DNA from: an uncultured Collinsella sp.
GTDB taxonomy: Bacteria; Actinomycetota; Coriobacteriia; Coriobacteriales; Coriobacteriaceae
Assembly (NCBI GenBank): GCA_900551015.1
Contig: URUI01000003.1
Coordinates: 1-62,694, forward strand
Length of the DNA: 62,694 nt
Reading direction: 5' to 3'
The stretch's first letter is position 1. Each line of letters starts with the position of its first letter. A program made the translations under genes and the position numbers. This document shows positions 42,966-51,781 of the stretch, in pieces. The notes under the pieces were generated by a model. The model did no database searches. It was not told the origin of the DNA and worked only from the letters and a program-made list of their open reading frames with translations.

Positions 42966-43646
42966 ATGCGGGTTTTGATCACGGGCGCTTCGGGCGGTAT
43001 CGGAGCCGCGTGCGTGCAGCGCTTTTTGGATGAGGGCCACGAGGTCGTGGGCTTTGACCTGCTGTCGCCGGCGATCGAACACGAGCGCTACCGCCATCTG
43101 ATCGTTGATGTCCGCGAACCGGACTCGTTTCCAGACGACCTTGAACCCCAGGTAATCGTAAACGTTGCCGGTGCGCAGGATTCGACCGACGATATCGCCG
43201 CCAACCTGTGTGGCACCATCAACGTGACCGAGCGCTACGCCTTTGTGGGAGAGGGGCTTGCCGCCAAGCCGGCGCCGACTATCAAATCCGTGGTCAATGT
43301 GGGGTCCGCGAGCGGACATACGGGATCGGAGTTTCCCGCCTATGCCGCCAGCAAGGGCGGCGTTATCGCCTACACCAAGAACCTTGCAAACCGCCTGGCA
43401 CCGCAGGCCATCGCCAACAGTGTGGACCCGGGCGGCGTTATCACGCCGCTCAACCGTTGCGTGATGGAAGACGAGCGCCTGTGGAACCAGATTATGGAGC
43501 TCACGCCGCTTAAGCGCTGGGCCACCGCCCAAGAGATCGCCGAGTGGATCTACTTTGTGGGCGTGACCAACCGGTTTATGACCGGGCAGAGCCTGCTGAT
43601 CGATGGCGGCGAGGCCGGCCGCACACAATTTATTTGGCCCGAATAG
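42966..43646 (+). CDS. Short-chain dehydrogenase/reductase
   Basis: 226 residues with classical SDR motifs: GASGGIGAAC near 7-16 (TGxxxGIG), NVAGA near 67, catalytic Ser-Tyr-Lys as VGSASG and YAASKGG near 124, and the C-terminal LIDGG. Substrate unknown. AAGGAG at the start; cotranscribed with the VUT transporter. A strong terminator follows. Confidence 0.9.
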   Translation: MRVLITGASGGIGAACVQRFLDEGHEVVGFDLLSPAIEHERYRHLIVDVREPDSFPDDLEPQVIVNVAGAQDSTDDIAANLCGTINVTERYAFVGEGLAAKPAPTIKSVVNVGSASGHTGSEFPAYAASKGGVIAYTKNLANRLAPQAIANSVDPGGVITPLNRCVMEDERLWNQIMELTPLKRWATAQEIAEWIYFVGVTNRFMTGQSLLIDGGEAGRTQFIWPE

Positions 43647-43647
43647 G

Positions 43648-43683
43648 AAACGCGCCCGATGGAAAGCCGTCGGGCGCGTTTTT
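43648..43683. terminator. Bidirectional terminator
   Basis: AAACGCGCCCGA (43648-43659) and TCGGGCGCGTTT (43670-43681), then TT, between convergent SDR and ung genes. Confidence 0.9.
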
Positions 43684-43696
43684 GATGTATCGGTTT

Positions 43697-44422
43697 TTAG
43701 CCGAGGCAAGTCCAGTTGACGGGGGTCGAGCCGTGCTGTTCGAGTAGCCGATTGGCAGCGGAGAAGGGGCGCGACCCTATAAAGGCGGGGAGTTCTGCCG
43801 TGGCACGGTTGGCCGAAAGCGGCGAGGGGTGCGTAGAGGCCAGGCAGAACTTGCCGGTTGCCTTGCCCGCGCCGATCGCGTCGAGCTTGCCCTCAACCAT
43901 TTGCTGGGCAAAGCGTCCCCATGCCAAAAAGACGACCGGCTGGGGCAGCTGGCAGCAGCGTTCGATAACGTAGTCGGTGAGTGTGCTCCAGCCCAGCTTG
44001 GCGTGCGAATTCGCGGCATGCTCACGCACGGTGAGCGTAGTGTTGAGGAGCAAGACGCCCTGCTGTGCCCATGGGGTTAGGTCTCCCGTGGCGGGAATGG
44101 GGCAGCCCAGATCGGCGTTGAGTTCCTTATAGATGTTGCGCAGGCTCGGCGGTAACTTGGTTTGCGACGCGGGGACCGAGAACGACAGCCCCATGGCCTG
44201 GTTGGGTCCGTGATAGGGGTCCTGACCCAAGATGACAACCTTGACCTGGTCGGCCGGCGTGTAGGCGAGGGCATTGAGGATGTCGTCTTGTGCCGGGTAG
44301 ATGGTCTGCTCGGCACGCAAAAGGGCGATGCGCTCGAGCAGCTGGTTCGTCGTGTCGCGTACCGGCTGCGGCGCATCGCCCAACCAAGTTGCTATGTTGC
44401 GGTCGCGGGTCGCGGCGTCCAT
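43697..44422 (-). CDS. ung: Uracil-DNA glycosylase
   Basis: Removes uracil from DNA. 241 residues of family 1 UNG: catalytic Asp in GQDPYHGP near 66-73, FLLLNTTLTVR-like VLLLNTTLTVREH near 125, uracil-binding and DNA-intercalating loop HPSPLSA near 202. ATG 44422 with AAAGGAG; a TATAAT -10 lies 36 bp upstream. Confidence 0.95.
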   Translation of the reverse strand: MDAATRDRNIATWLGDAPQPVRDTTNQLLERIALLRAEQTIYPAQDDILNALAYTPADQVKVVILGQDPYHGPNQAMGLSFSVPASQTKLPPSLRNIYKELNADLGCPIPATGDLTPWAQQGVLLLNTTLTVREHAANSHAKLGWSTLTDYVIERCCQLPQPVVFLAWGRFAQQMVEGKLDAIGAGKATGKFCLASTHPSPLSANRATAELPAFIGSRPFSAANRLLEQHGSTPVNWTCLG

Positions 44423-44457
44423 GGGGCTCCTTTACGTCTGATGCTCTGTTGGCATCT

Positions 44458-44463
44458 ATTATA
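44458..44463 (-). promoter_or_regulatory. -10 box of ung
   Basis: TATAAT on the minus strand, 36 bp upstream of the ung start. No clear -35. Confidence 0.5.
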
Positions 44464-44510
44464 AAGGCGCACCGGTTGCCTTTATGCCGCGGCTGTATAA
44501 GGAGTGGGGT

Positions 44511-45413
44511 CTACGAGACGCGCTCGGGCGCTCCTGCCATGCGAGCGTGCCCGTGTGCACGAAGACGCGGGAGCTCGACGGTTGCCACCATGACGCCGGT
44601 GAGGATGAGGGCGGCGCCAAAGAAGGCGATGGGGCTCAGGACCTCGCCGACCAGGAAGAACGAGAAGACAGCGGAGCAGACCGGCTCGAGCGAGAAGGCA
44701 AAGCCTGTGGTCTCGGCGGGCACGTGGGGCTGCGCGAGCGTTTGGGTGATAAAGCCGTAGGCAGAGCAGATGAGCGCGAGTGCGACGACGACCACGACCT
44801 CGCCCGGCGTGCCGGGAAGCGTGAAACCGCCAAAGGTGAATGCGGCGATACCCGAGAATAAGCCGCCGAAGCCAAGCTGCCAAACGCCCAGGGCCAGCGG
44901 GTCGACATCTTCGACAAAGCGCTTCGCCACAATGATATGGCCGGCATAGATAAAGGCCGAGAGCAACATGATGAGCGCGCCCGGGTTCAGGCTGGTGAAG
45001 TCGGCGCCCGAGAGCAGCAGCATGCCACAGGTGACGATGGCGGTGCCGACGAGAACTTTGCGCTCGGGGGCGCGGCGCAGCAGGGCGGCGTTGGCAAACG
45101 GCACGATCACGACCGTCAGGCTCTGCAAAAAGCCGGCGGTGGAGGCGGAGGTAAGGCTGGAGCCCAAGCACATGCAGGTGAGCTCGGTTGCCATGATGGC
45201 GCCGATGATGGCGGCGCGAACCATGAGGTCGCGGTTGATGCGCAGCGCGTGCTTGTGGAAGAGCAGCAGGCAGGCCACAAAGGCGATGATGCAGCGCAGC
45301 GCAACGATGCTCGTGGCGTTCATGCTGTCCATGCCGATCTTCATGAGGGGGTACGAAAAGCCCCATGCGACGGGAACGGAAAACGAGAGCGCGATTGCTT
45401 TTTTGCGATCCAT
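44511..45413 (-). CDS. EamA/DMT-family exporter
   Basis: 300 residues, ten TM helices in two EamA repeats (PVAWGFSYPLMKIGMDSMN..., SAFIYAGHIIVAKRFV...). ATG 45413 with AAAGGAG; the longer frame is not supported. Divergent from a LysR regulator with a 159-bp gap, a common pair for amino acid or metabolite efflux. Confidence 0.88.
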   Translation of the reverse strand: MDRKKAIALSFSVPVAWGFSYPLMKIGMDSMNATSIVALRCIIAFVACLLLFHKHALRINRDLMVRAAIIGAIMATELTCMCLGSSLTSASTAGFLQSLTVVIVPFANAALLRRAPERKVLVGTAIVTCGMLLLSGADFTSLNPGALIMLLSAFIYAGHIIVAKRFVEDVDPLALGVWQLGFGGLFSGIAAFTFGGFTLPGTPGEVVVVVALALICSAYGFITQTLAQPHVPAETTGFAFSLEPVCSAVFSFFLVGEVLSPIAFFGAALILTGVMVATVELPRLRAHGHARMAGAPERVS

Positions 45414-45494
45414 GGGACTCCTTTTGTTACAGAACGGTTTCGCAAAAAAGGATTCTGCTCCTAGATTTTGATGTAGTAAAGCGAATGTATCTTC

Positions 45495-45513
45495 AGTATG
45501 ATTAAGCAATACT
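45495..45513. promoter_or_regulatory. LysR-box candidate
   Basis: AGTAT (45495-45499) and ATACT (45509-45513) form a T-N11-A type dyad in the divergent gap between the EamA exporter and LysR genes. Confidence 0.45.
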
Positions 45514-45572
45514 AATGTAGGTAGAAAAAGCCCTGGCAAAACGTTTTACGGCTACACCGATGTGGAGGCACG

Positions 45573-46439
45573 ATGGCATCGCGATATCAGATTGTATGTA
45601 TGGTGGTCGATTGCGGCAGTCTTAAGGGCGCGGCCGACGAGCTAGGCTATACGCAAAGTGCGGTGAGCCAGGCCGTCAAGGCGCTCGAGCGCGAGCTGGG
45701 CACCACGCTTATCGAGCGCGGCAAGCAGGGCGTTTCGCTTACGCGCGACGGCAAGCAGTACCTGCCGTATCTGCGCCAGATTGTAACTGCCGAGGCCGAG
45801 CTTGAGGGCAAGCGCCAGGAATTGCTGGGACTCTCCTCGACTGATATTCGTATCGCAACGTTTACCAACGTGAGCCGCACCGTGTTGCCGCGCGTGATCC
45901 GCGACTTTGGTGCCCTGCATCCGGGTGTACGCTTTACGCTCAAACAGGGCGATTACACGCGCAATGCCCAGTGGGTGCACGATGGCGTGGTTGATTTTTG
46001 CTTTACGGCACGCGGATTTACTGCTGGGCTCGAGAAGCGCGTGGTCTATCACGATGAGTTGGTGGCACTGTTGCCGGCCGCGCATCCGCTGACGGCAAAG
46101 GAAAAGGTGACGCTCGCCGACCTGGCGTCCGAGCCGTTTGTGCTGCTGGATGAGGGCGAACAGAGCCTGGTGCTCGATGCATTCGCGGCGCATGGGCTGT
46201 CGCCGCACGTGACGAGCGAGGTGACCGACGACTACACCATCATGGCGATGGTGGAGGAGGGCCTAGGCGTGAGTATGCTGTATCGCCGTACCGTCGAGGG
46301 CATGAGGGCCGATATTCGCGTGCGTCCCATCGTGCACGCTCCCTCGCGTGACGTAGTGGCAGCCTGGCGCAGCTGGGACACCATGCCTATCGCCACGAGG
46401 CACTTTATCGACTATATGAGCTCGCATATTGTCAATTAA
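45573..46439 (+). CDS. LysR-family transcriptional regulator
   Basis: 288 residues: N-terminal helix-turn-helix (GSLKGAADELGYTQSAVSQAVKALE within residues 15-40) and a LysR substrate domain. Probably activates the divergent EamA exporter gene. GGAGG ribosome binding site. Confidence 0.92.
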   Translation: MASRYQIVCMVVDCGSLKGAADELGYTQSAVSQAVKALERELGTTLIERGKQGVSLTRDGKQYLPYLRQIVTAEAELEGKRQELLGLSSTDIRIATFTNVSRTVLPRVIRDFGALHPGVRFTLKQGDYTRNAQWVHDGVVDFCFTARGFTAGLEKRVVYHDELVALLPAAHPLTAKEKVTLADLASEPFVLLDEGEQSLVLDAFAAHGLSPHVTSEVTDDYTIMAMVEEGLGVSMLYRRTVEGMRADIRVRPIVHAPSRDVVAAWRSWDTMPIATRHFIDYMSSHIVN

Positions 46440-46466
46440 TGACTGGCATGGCGTTGAGTGCGGTGT

Positions 46467-47849
46467 TTAGCGGGCTGTCGCTTTGGCTTGGGCGGCGCGA
46501 TAGGTGCGTGCCGGGTGGCAGAGTAGTACCGCCACGACCATAAAGAACGCCGTGGTGCCCAGGCTGATGGGGTAGACCATCATGATGTTCGCAAAGGTGC
46601 GGAAATGCGGGAACACGCAGAATACCCAATAGAAGCGAATACCGCAGACGCAGATCATGGTGATGAGGGCGGGCATGAGCGAGATGCCAAAGCCGCGCAG
46701 GTAGCCGGACATGTTTTCGTAGAACATGCTAAAGGCGTAGGCAGGGAAGATCGAACACACGCGGATGTAGCCGATCGAGACGATGTTGGGGTCGCTGTTA
46801 AAGAGCGATAGGATCTCGCGCCCCAGACCGACGATAACGATAATCGTGGTGAGTGCAACGATACCGCCTTCGATCAGACAGACCTTGAGCGTCTTGGTGC
46901 AGCGGTCGATTTGGCGGGCACCGTGGTTTTGTCCCACAAAGGTGGTGCAGGCCTGGCTAAAGCTGTTGAGCAGGTTGTAGCACACGTACTCCAGGCTCAT
47001 GGCAGCGCTCGATGCCGCCATGACCTCGGTGCCCAAGCTGTTGATGGCGGACTGGATGATGATGTTGGCGACGGCAAAGACAGCGCTTTGGATGCCGGCG
47101 GGCAGGCCGATCTTGACGATGCGCTTGAGGGCGACGGGGTCTAAACCTAAGTCGCGTGGGGTGACGCGGACGACGGAGTCGGTCTTGAGCAGGCGGATAA
47201 AGAGCGTAGCGGCGCTGACGGTGTAGGCGATGGCGGTGGCGATGGCGACGCCCGCGACGCCCCAGTGGAGTACGGGGACAAAGATGAGGTCCAGGCCAAT
47301 GTTGAGGACGGTGGACACGGCAAGTGCCTGCAGCGGCATGCGGGTGATGCCTACGGAGCGGAAGATCGCGGCCTCAAAGTTGTAGAGCAAGATCGAGGGC
47401 ATGCTGAGCAAAAAGACGCGCAGGTAGAGCGAAGCGAGCGGCATGGTCTCGGCAGGCACGTTGAGCGCAGCGAGCATGGGCTCGGCAAAGATCTCGCCCA
47501 GTGCGATGACGACAAAGCCCACGAGCGCCATTAAAATCGAGGTATGGACGGCGCGTTTGACCATGTTCTGATCGTTGCGGCCGATAGCGTTGGCGATGAC
47601 CACGTTGGAGCCAAGCGACATGCCAATAAAAAGGTTGAGCATAAGACTGGTAAGCGGAACATTGGAGCCGACCGCCGCCATGGCGAGGGTTCCCTGGTCG
47701 CCCGAGAAGTTACCGATGATGACCGTGGCGATGAGGTTCGACAGCTGCTCCAAGATGCTCGTGGCGGCCACGGGGAAGGCGAACAGGGGAATATTGCGCC
47801 ATAGCGAGCCGGTGGTCATGTCAATGTGCTTAGATGCGGTGTCTGCCAT
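46467..47849 (-). CDS. MATE-family efflux pump
   Basis: 460 residues, 12 TM helices in two MatE halves (SLWRNIPLFAFPVAATSILEQ, GLPAGIQSAVFAVANIIIQ). Na+- or H+-coupled export of drugs or metabolites. Convergent with LysR gene. Confidence 0.92.
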   Translation of the reverse strand: MADTASKHIDMTTGSLWRNIPLFAFPVAATSILEQLSNLIATVIIGNFSGDQGTLAMAAVGSNVPLTSLMLNLFIGMSLGSNVVIANAIGRNDQNMVKRAVHTSILMALVGFVVIALGEIFAEPMLAALNVPAETMPLASLYLRVFLLSMPSILLYNFEAAIFRSVGITRMPLQALAVSTVLNIGLDLIFVPVLHWGVAGVAIATAIAYTVSAATLFIRLLKTDSVVRVTPRDLGLDPVALKRIVKIGLPAGIQSAVFAVANIIIQSAINSLGTEVMAASSAAMSLEYVCYNLLNSFSQACTTFVGQNHGARQIDRCTKTLKVCLIEGGIVALTTIIVIVGLGREILSLFNSDPNIVSIGYIRVCSIFPAYAFSMFYENMSGYLRGFGISLMPALITMICVCGIRFYWVFCVFPHFRTFANIMMVYPISLGTTAFFMVVAVLLCHPARTYRAAQAKATAR

Positions 47850-47917
47850 ACGCTCTCAATCTCTAATATGCTCTTTCGTGCTTATTTGCGCAGACGATGA
47901 TACTCCTAATGCAGCCA

Positions 47918-47967
47918 GCCGGCACTTAGGGACGTTCCTTTTCCGCCGGCAGCTGGGGACACTCCTT
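47918..47967. repeat. GGGAC-core element with GCCGGC arms
   Basis: GCCGGC (47918-47923) and GCCGGC (47945-47950) enclose TTAGGGACGTTCC; then AGCTGGGGACACTCC. Two GGGAC cores in tandem. Confidence 0.6.
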
Positions 47968-47971
47968 CAGA

Positions 47972-48029
47972 CTAGTCATCGGGGACGTTCTTAAATGACT
48001 AGTCGAACAAGAACGTCCCCAATGACTAG
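47972..48029. repeat. Family C hairpin, copy 2
   Basis: CTAGTCATCGGGGACGTTCTT (one base trimmed: 47973-47992) pairs with 48009-48029, one mismatch. Loop and 3' flank (GGGGGAGGCGTG, GACAAT) match the copy at 35630-35683. Confidence 0.85.
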
Positions 48030-48085
48030 GTGGGGGAGGCGTGCGACAATGGTGGGCGTTGTGTTGTCCGCGCTAAGGAGTTGCC

Positions 48086-48898
48086 ATGTTGTTGTGTCCC
48101 GTTTGCCATGAGCCGTTGGTGGACGACGAGCGCGGTGCTGCATGCGCGGGCGGACATCGGTTTGACCGTGCGCGCGAGGGCTATCTGTATCTGCTGCGCT
48201 CGTCCAAGAGCGGCGACTCCATGGGCGATCCCAAGTCGCAGGCGCGCAGCCGTCGTGACTTTCTGAACCGCGGTTACTATGCGCCGTTGCGCGATGCGAT
48301 GGTCGAGCTGGTGCGCGCGCGGGCGGCAGAGCACGGGGTGTCTACGGACAAGCAGCTGACCTTGCTCGATATTTGCTGTGGCGAGGGCTATTACACCAGC
48401 GCTATGGGCGCGGTGCCGGGTGCGGATGTTTACGGGTTCGATTTGGGCAAAGAGATGGTGCGCCTGGCTGCCAAGCGCGGCGATGCGACCTACTTCGTGG
48501 CCAACATGAAGGACATCCCCGTGGCTGATGGCGCTTTCGATATGGTGACCGAGCTTTTTGCCCCCTTTAACGAGCGCGAGTTTGCCCGCGTGCTGGCACC
48601 CGAGGGCTCGCTCTACACCGTGGTGCCGGGTGCGCGGCATCTGTTTGGGCTCAAGGAGGTGCTCTACGACACGCCGTATCTCAACGACGAGAAGTTGCCG
48701 CAGACAACCGAGCTCGAGTTGGTTGGCACGAAACGGGTGTCTGCGAACATTACGCTCCAGACGCAGGCCGATATCGAGGCGGTGTTTCAGATGACGCCGT
48801 ACTACTACCGCACGCGCCCTGCCGACAAAGAGCGCCTGGCAAACCTGGACACCCTTCAGACCGATATCGACTTCATCATCGCCGAGTACCGCCACTAA
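48086..48898 (+). CDS. rlmA: 23S rRNA (guanine-N1)-methyltransferase RlmA
   Basis: 270 residues. N-terminal zinc ribbon CPVCHEPL...CAGGHRFD near 4-27, then a Rossmann SAM domain with LLDICCGEGYYT near 94-105. Methylates G745 or G748 of 23S rRNA; the G748 enzyme (TlrB-type) affects tylosin resistance, which cannot be distinguished here. AAGGAG at start. Confidence 0.9.
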   Translation: MLLCPVCHEPLVDDERGAACAGGHRFDRAREGYLYLLRSSKSGDSMGDPKSQARSRRDFLNRGYYAPLRDAMVELVRARAAEHGVSTDKQLTLLDICCGEGYYTSAMGAVPGADVYGFDLGKEMVRLAAKRGDATYFVANMKDIPVADGAFDMVTELFAPFNEREFARVLAPEGSLYTVVPGARHLFGLKEVLYDTPYLNDEKLPQTTELELVGTKRVSANITLQTQADIEAVFQMTPYYYRTRPADKERLANLDTLQTDIDFIIAEYRH

Positions 48899-48902
48899 CC
48901 TA

Positions 48903-48929
48903 CCAAAAAGGGACAGGTTTATTTTGGCA
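48903..48929. repeat. GGGAC-core hairpin, CCAAAA stem
   Basis: CCAAAA and TTTTGG enclose AGGGACAGGTTTA just after the rlmA stop. Confidence 0.6.
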
Positions 48930-48950
48930 GGTTTTATCTGGGCAAATGCA

Positions 48951-48987
48951 AAGGGCCGACCGCGGAGATGTGCGATCGGCCCTTTTT
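48951..48987. terminator. Bidirectional terminator
   Basis: AAGGGCCGA (48951-48959) pairs with TCGGCCCTT (48976-48984), then TTT, between convergent rlmA and a membrane-protein gene. Confidence 0.88.
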
Positions 48988-49023
48988 AGTTGCTTGGCTG
49001 CAGAGGCTATGAGAAGCGAGCGC

Positions 49024-49425
49024 TTACAGGCGGTCCTTGTTCTCGGCCTTGACGGCGTGGGCCTGCTGAACAAAGAACAGGTCGTACACCACGATGACAA
49101 AGGCGCCAAAGTTGATGGCGTCGCCGCCAAACGCGGGAAGCGTGAGCACCGCCTGGGCAAGCGTGGCGACTGCAGCAACGATACCGAGCTTAAACGCGCC
49201 GTCAACCTGCGAAGGCTTGTTGGCACCCTTGATGCCCGCAACGCCCGCGGCAAGATCGATGAGGCCCTTGGCGATAATCACGGCCGCGGCGAGCATGGCG
49301 TTCGATCCGTAGGTGGACTCGAACTTGCCGGTCGCGATGCCGGCGATTCCAATGACGAGACTGGCGATGCCCAGAACAAAATAAATCAGGGCAAGGATTT
49401 TGAGAGTCTTGCGAGTGAAGCTCAT
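49024..49425 (-). CDS. Small four-TM membrane protein
   Basis: 133 residues, four predicted TM helices (about 10-30, 42-62, 75-95, 100-120). No motif I recognise. ATG 49425 with GAAAGGA. Confidence 0.75.
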   Translation of the reverse strand: MSFTRKTLKILALIYFVLGIASLVIGIAGIATGKFESTYGSNAMLAAAVIIAKGLIDLAAGVAGIKGANKPSQVDGAFKLGIVAAVATLAQAVLTLPAFGGDAINFGAFVIVVYDLFFVQQAHAVKAENKDRL

Positions 49426-49652
49426 GGCTGGTCCTTTCGATACGAGTACGCCAACCTGGCGCACCCTATGTACTGCACATATGGTGAAGCACATTGTAGT
49501 TCAACGCGGCGATGCATGCGCCTGAAAGCGTCTCTTGCCTGCACGGTCCAACCTTTCAAAAAGGAAAGCTGGACGTAAGTCAAATCGATGGCAGCCCATG
49601 TGCGGCGCTGCAATGATGAGGGCGTAACAAGGAGTTGGTCTAAGGAGGAGCC
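49426..49652. other. 227-bp gap, nothing clear
   Basis: Divergent promoter region between the four-TM protein and a micropeptide gene. No repeat of the GGGAC type; no clear -35/-10 pair. Confidence 0.5.
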
Positions 49653-49796
49653 ATGATGTACGGAACAGGGCAAGCGCGCGAGCCGCGGTCGTTAGGAAAG
49701 CGCATGGGCGATTCTGTGATCGCTGCCGTGTGCACGGGATTGATGGCGGTGCTTTGCATTGGGATGCTGTGGGCCATGTCGCATGTGGGACAATAG
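49653..49796 (+). CDS. 47-residue single-TM micropeptide
   Basis: Strong ribosome binding site (AAGGAGGAG) 2-3 nt from ATG. A basic soluble start (QAREPRSLGKRMGD) precedes a TM helix (VIAAVCTGLMAVLCIGMLWAM). It ends 63 nt before rsmJ and may be cotranscribed. Function unknown. Confidence 0.6.
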   Translation: MMYGTGQAREPRSLGKRMGDSVIAAVCTGLMAVLCIGMLWAMSHVGQ

Positions 49797-49859
49797 TGGA
49801 CGGTTGGGCGCCGACATCAACGGCGCTCACGTATCCGCTTTGCTTGCTAAGGAGTGTCC

Positions 49860-50564
49860 ATGGGCGTCGTCGATCCCTTTTCTGTTGCTCGGGCTGCTGG
49901 GCTCGAGCTCGTGCGGACGTCCGAGGGCCTTACGCTCACCGACGGCACGATGGAGTTGCGTGCCGATTTTGGCCGCATACTTCCACGGCTCAAGCAGGGT
50001 CGTCTGCAGCAAGAGCTGTTGGTAAAGGCTGCGCGCACAAAAGGCATCGAACAACCATGGGCGATTGATGCCACAGCAGGCTTTGGCGAGGACTCGCTGC
50101 TGCTGGCGGCAGCGGGCTTTACCGTCGATCTGTATGAACAGGACTGCGTGATCGCGGCGCTCCTCAAGGATGCCTTGGGCCGCGCGGCGGATGATCCGGC
50201 GCTTGCGGCTGCCGTGGCGCGTATGCGCTTACATGCGGGCGAGGACAGCATTGCCGGCCTTTGCCATACGGCTGAGCTGGTCGAGCGCGGTGAGCTCGCG
50301 GCTCCCGACGTGGTGTATCTGGACCCCATGTTTCCCGAGCGCACCAAGAGCGCGGCGGTTAAAAAGAAGTTCCAGCTCTTGCACCATTTGGAGCAGCCGT
50401 GCGCCGATGAGGAGACGCTGGTCGAAGCTGCGCTTGCACCGCACCCGCGCAAGGTCGTTATCAAGCGGCCGGTGAAGGGGCCTCTGCTTGCCGGCGTTAA
50501 GCCGAGCTATCAGCTTGCGGGCAAGGCCGTTCGCTACGATGTTTTGGTGCCGCCGCGCCCGTAG
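49860..50564 (+). CDS. rsmJ: 16S rRNA (guanine1516-N2)-methyltransferase RsmJ-like
   Basis: 234 residues. SAM motif AIDATAGFGEDSLLLA near 67-82, acidic end of strand 2 (LYEQD), and YLDPMFPER with the DPMFP catalytic motif near 158, as in RsmJ. ATG 49860 with GGAG 5 nt upstream is preferred to GTG 49854. Confidence 0.88.
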   Translation: MGVVDPFSVARAAGLELVRTSEGLTLTDGTMELRADFGRILPRLKQGRLQQELLVKAARTKGIEQPWAIDATAGFGEDSLLLAAAGFTVDLYEQDCVIAALLKDALGRAADDPALAAAVARMRLHAGEDSIAGLCHTAELVERGELAAPDVVYLDPMFPERTKSAAVKKKFQLLHHLEQPCADEETLVEAALAPHPRKVVIKRPVKGPLLAGVKPSYQLAGKAVRYDVLVPPRP

Positions 50565-50612
50565 CTTGCGTGCGATGGCCGGCGCTTCGCCAGCGCCGTG
50601 CCGATGCGGGGT

Positions 50613-50909
50613 CTATTTCCAGGGGTGCGACGTCAGATGCCATCCGCCGCAGTATTCGCATTTGTAGCAGGCAAGGCCGCGCCGCCCGCGGTTTTCGCAG
50701 TCGGCCATAACTGCCTCGGCCTCGGCGCGCGTGTCGTAACGGTTTTTGCGTTCGCACGACTTGTAGCGCCAGGCTTCATCGCGCTCGGCGTCTAGTGCGT
50801 CGCGGCGCTCGTCTTCGCGCGCAAACAGATCGCTCATATCGCCGCCGGTGGCAGCGCCCAAAAACTCGCTCTTTGCCCTTGACCAGGCGGCTCGCTTTTT
50901 GCTCCCCAT
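50613..50909 (-). CDS. Small zinc-ribbon protein
   Basis: 98 residues: basic N-terminus, charged helix, then CYKCEYCGGWHLTSHPWK, a CxxC...H ribbon typical of small DNA- or RNA-associated proteins. Start ATG 50909 with AGAGGGG at 10 nt. Function unknown. Confidence 0.7.
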   Translation of the reverse strand: MGSKKRAAWSRAKSEFLGAATGGDMSDLFAREDERRDALDAERDEAWRYKSCERKNRYDTRAEAEAVMADCENRGRRGLACYKCEYCGGWHLTSHPWK

Positions 50910-50986
50910 CTGCTTCGCGCCCCTCTTCAAACGCTGGTATCATTGCTCAATCAAAGTGATACCAATAAACGTGAGGTCGCCGCGTG

Positions 50987-51475
50987 ATGATCAGAAAAAC
51001 CCTCGATACCGACATTCCCGCCGTCATGGCTATCTATGACGCGGCCCGCGCCTTTATGCGCGCGCATGGCAACGCCACGCAGTGGCCCGAGGGCACGCCT
51101 TCGGCCGAGCAGCTGGCTGCCGATATCGCCGCTGGTGGCAGCTATGTGTGCGAAGTTGACGGTCACGTGGTAGCGACGTTTGCCTTTTTACCGGGTCCGG
51201 ACGAGTGCTATGACGTAATTGAGGACGGTCGGTGGCGCAGCGACACTCCGTACGCCGTGCTGCACCGTGTGGCATCCGACGGCACCGTGCACGGTATCGC
51301 GGCTGCGATGTTCGCCTTTGCCAAAGAGCGTGCCGATCACCTGCGCATCGACACGCATCAGGACAATCTGCCCATGCAGCGTGCGAGCATCAAGGCGGGA
51401 TTCGAGCGTGTCGGCATTATCCATGTGTCGGACGGCACGCCGCGTGTTGCGTTCGACTGGCTGCGCGAGGCATAA
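50987..51475 (+). CDS. GNAT-family N-acetyltransferase
   Basis: 162 residues. Acetyl-CoA fold with RKTLDTDIPAVMAIYDAAR start, HRVASDGTVHGIAAAMFAFA (motif A, Q/RxxGxG-like but degenerate) and LRIDTHQDNLPMQR...AGF. Substrate unknown. ATG 50987 preferred. Confidence 0.85.
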   Translation: MIRKTLDTDIPAVMAIYDAARAFMRAHGNATQWPEGTPSAEQLAADIAAGGSYVCEVDGHVVATFAFLPGPDECYDVIEDGRWRSDTPYAVLHRVASDGTVHGIAAAMFAFAKERADHLRIDTHQDNLPMQRASIKAGFERVGIIHVSDGTPRVAFDWLREA

Positions 51476-51509
51476 GCGCCCAGGCGCATACCAACACTCC
51501 ATCTAAATG

Positions 51510-51537
51510 AAAATGGCCCCGGGTGGGGCCATTTTTT
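51510..51537 (+). terminator. Rho-independent terminator
   Basis: AAAATGGCCCC (51510-51520), GGGT, GGGGCCATTTT (51525-51535), further T. Confidence 0.93.
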
Positions 51538-51781
51538 GGCAAAACGCGTTGTTGTGGGGCTCGCGTCGCTGCCGTTCCAGATGAACCCGGGCAGACAAAA
51601 AGGGGAGGTGCCGGCTTTCGCAAGGCGCGAACCTACGAAAATCGCTGCGCGGCAACGCGGGGCGATGAGCTCGGTCGGGGGACAGGGCCCGCTTCGCCCG
51701 CCGGCCCGTAAATTGTATCATCCAGTGTGGAACGAGAGCGCCCGTTGCCGCGTGCGATGGGCTTGCAATAAGAGGAGAGCC
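51538..51781. other. Leader region of the TetM-like gene
   Basis: 244 bp. An open frame in phase with the GTPase runs through it, but lacks its own start signal; AGAGGAG at 51771-51777 fixes ATG 51782. TTGTATCAT (51715-51723) could be a -10. No attenuator of the tet(M) type was recognised. Confidence 0.5.

Larger units (their letters stand above)
47850..48085. other. 236-bp gap with GGGAC-core repeats
   Basis: No gene. A GCCGGC-bounded copy (47918-47967) and a family C hairpin (47972-48029) occupy most of the gap. AAGGAG serves the rlmA start. Confidence 0.7.
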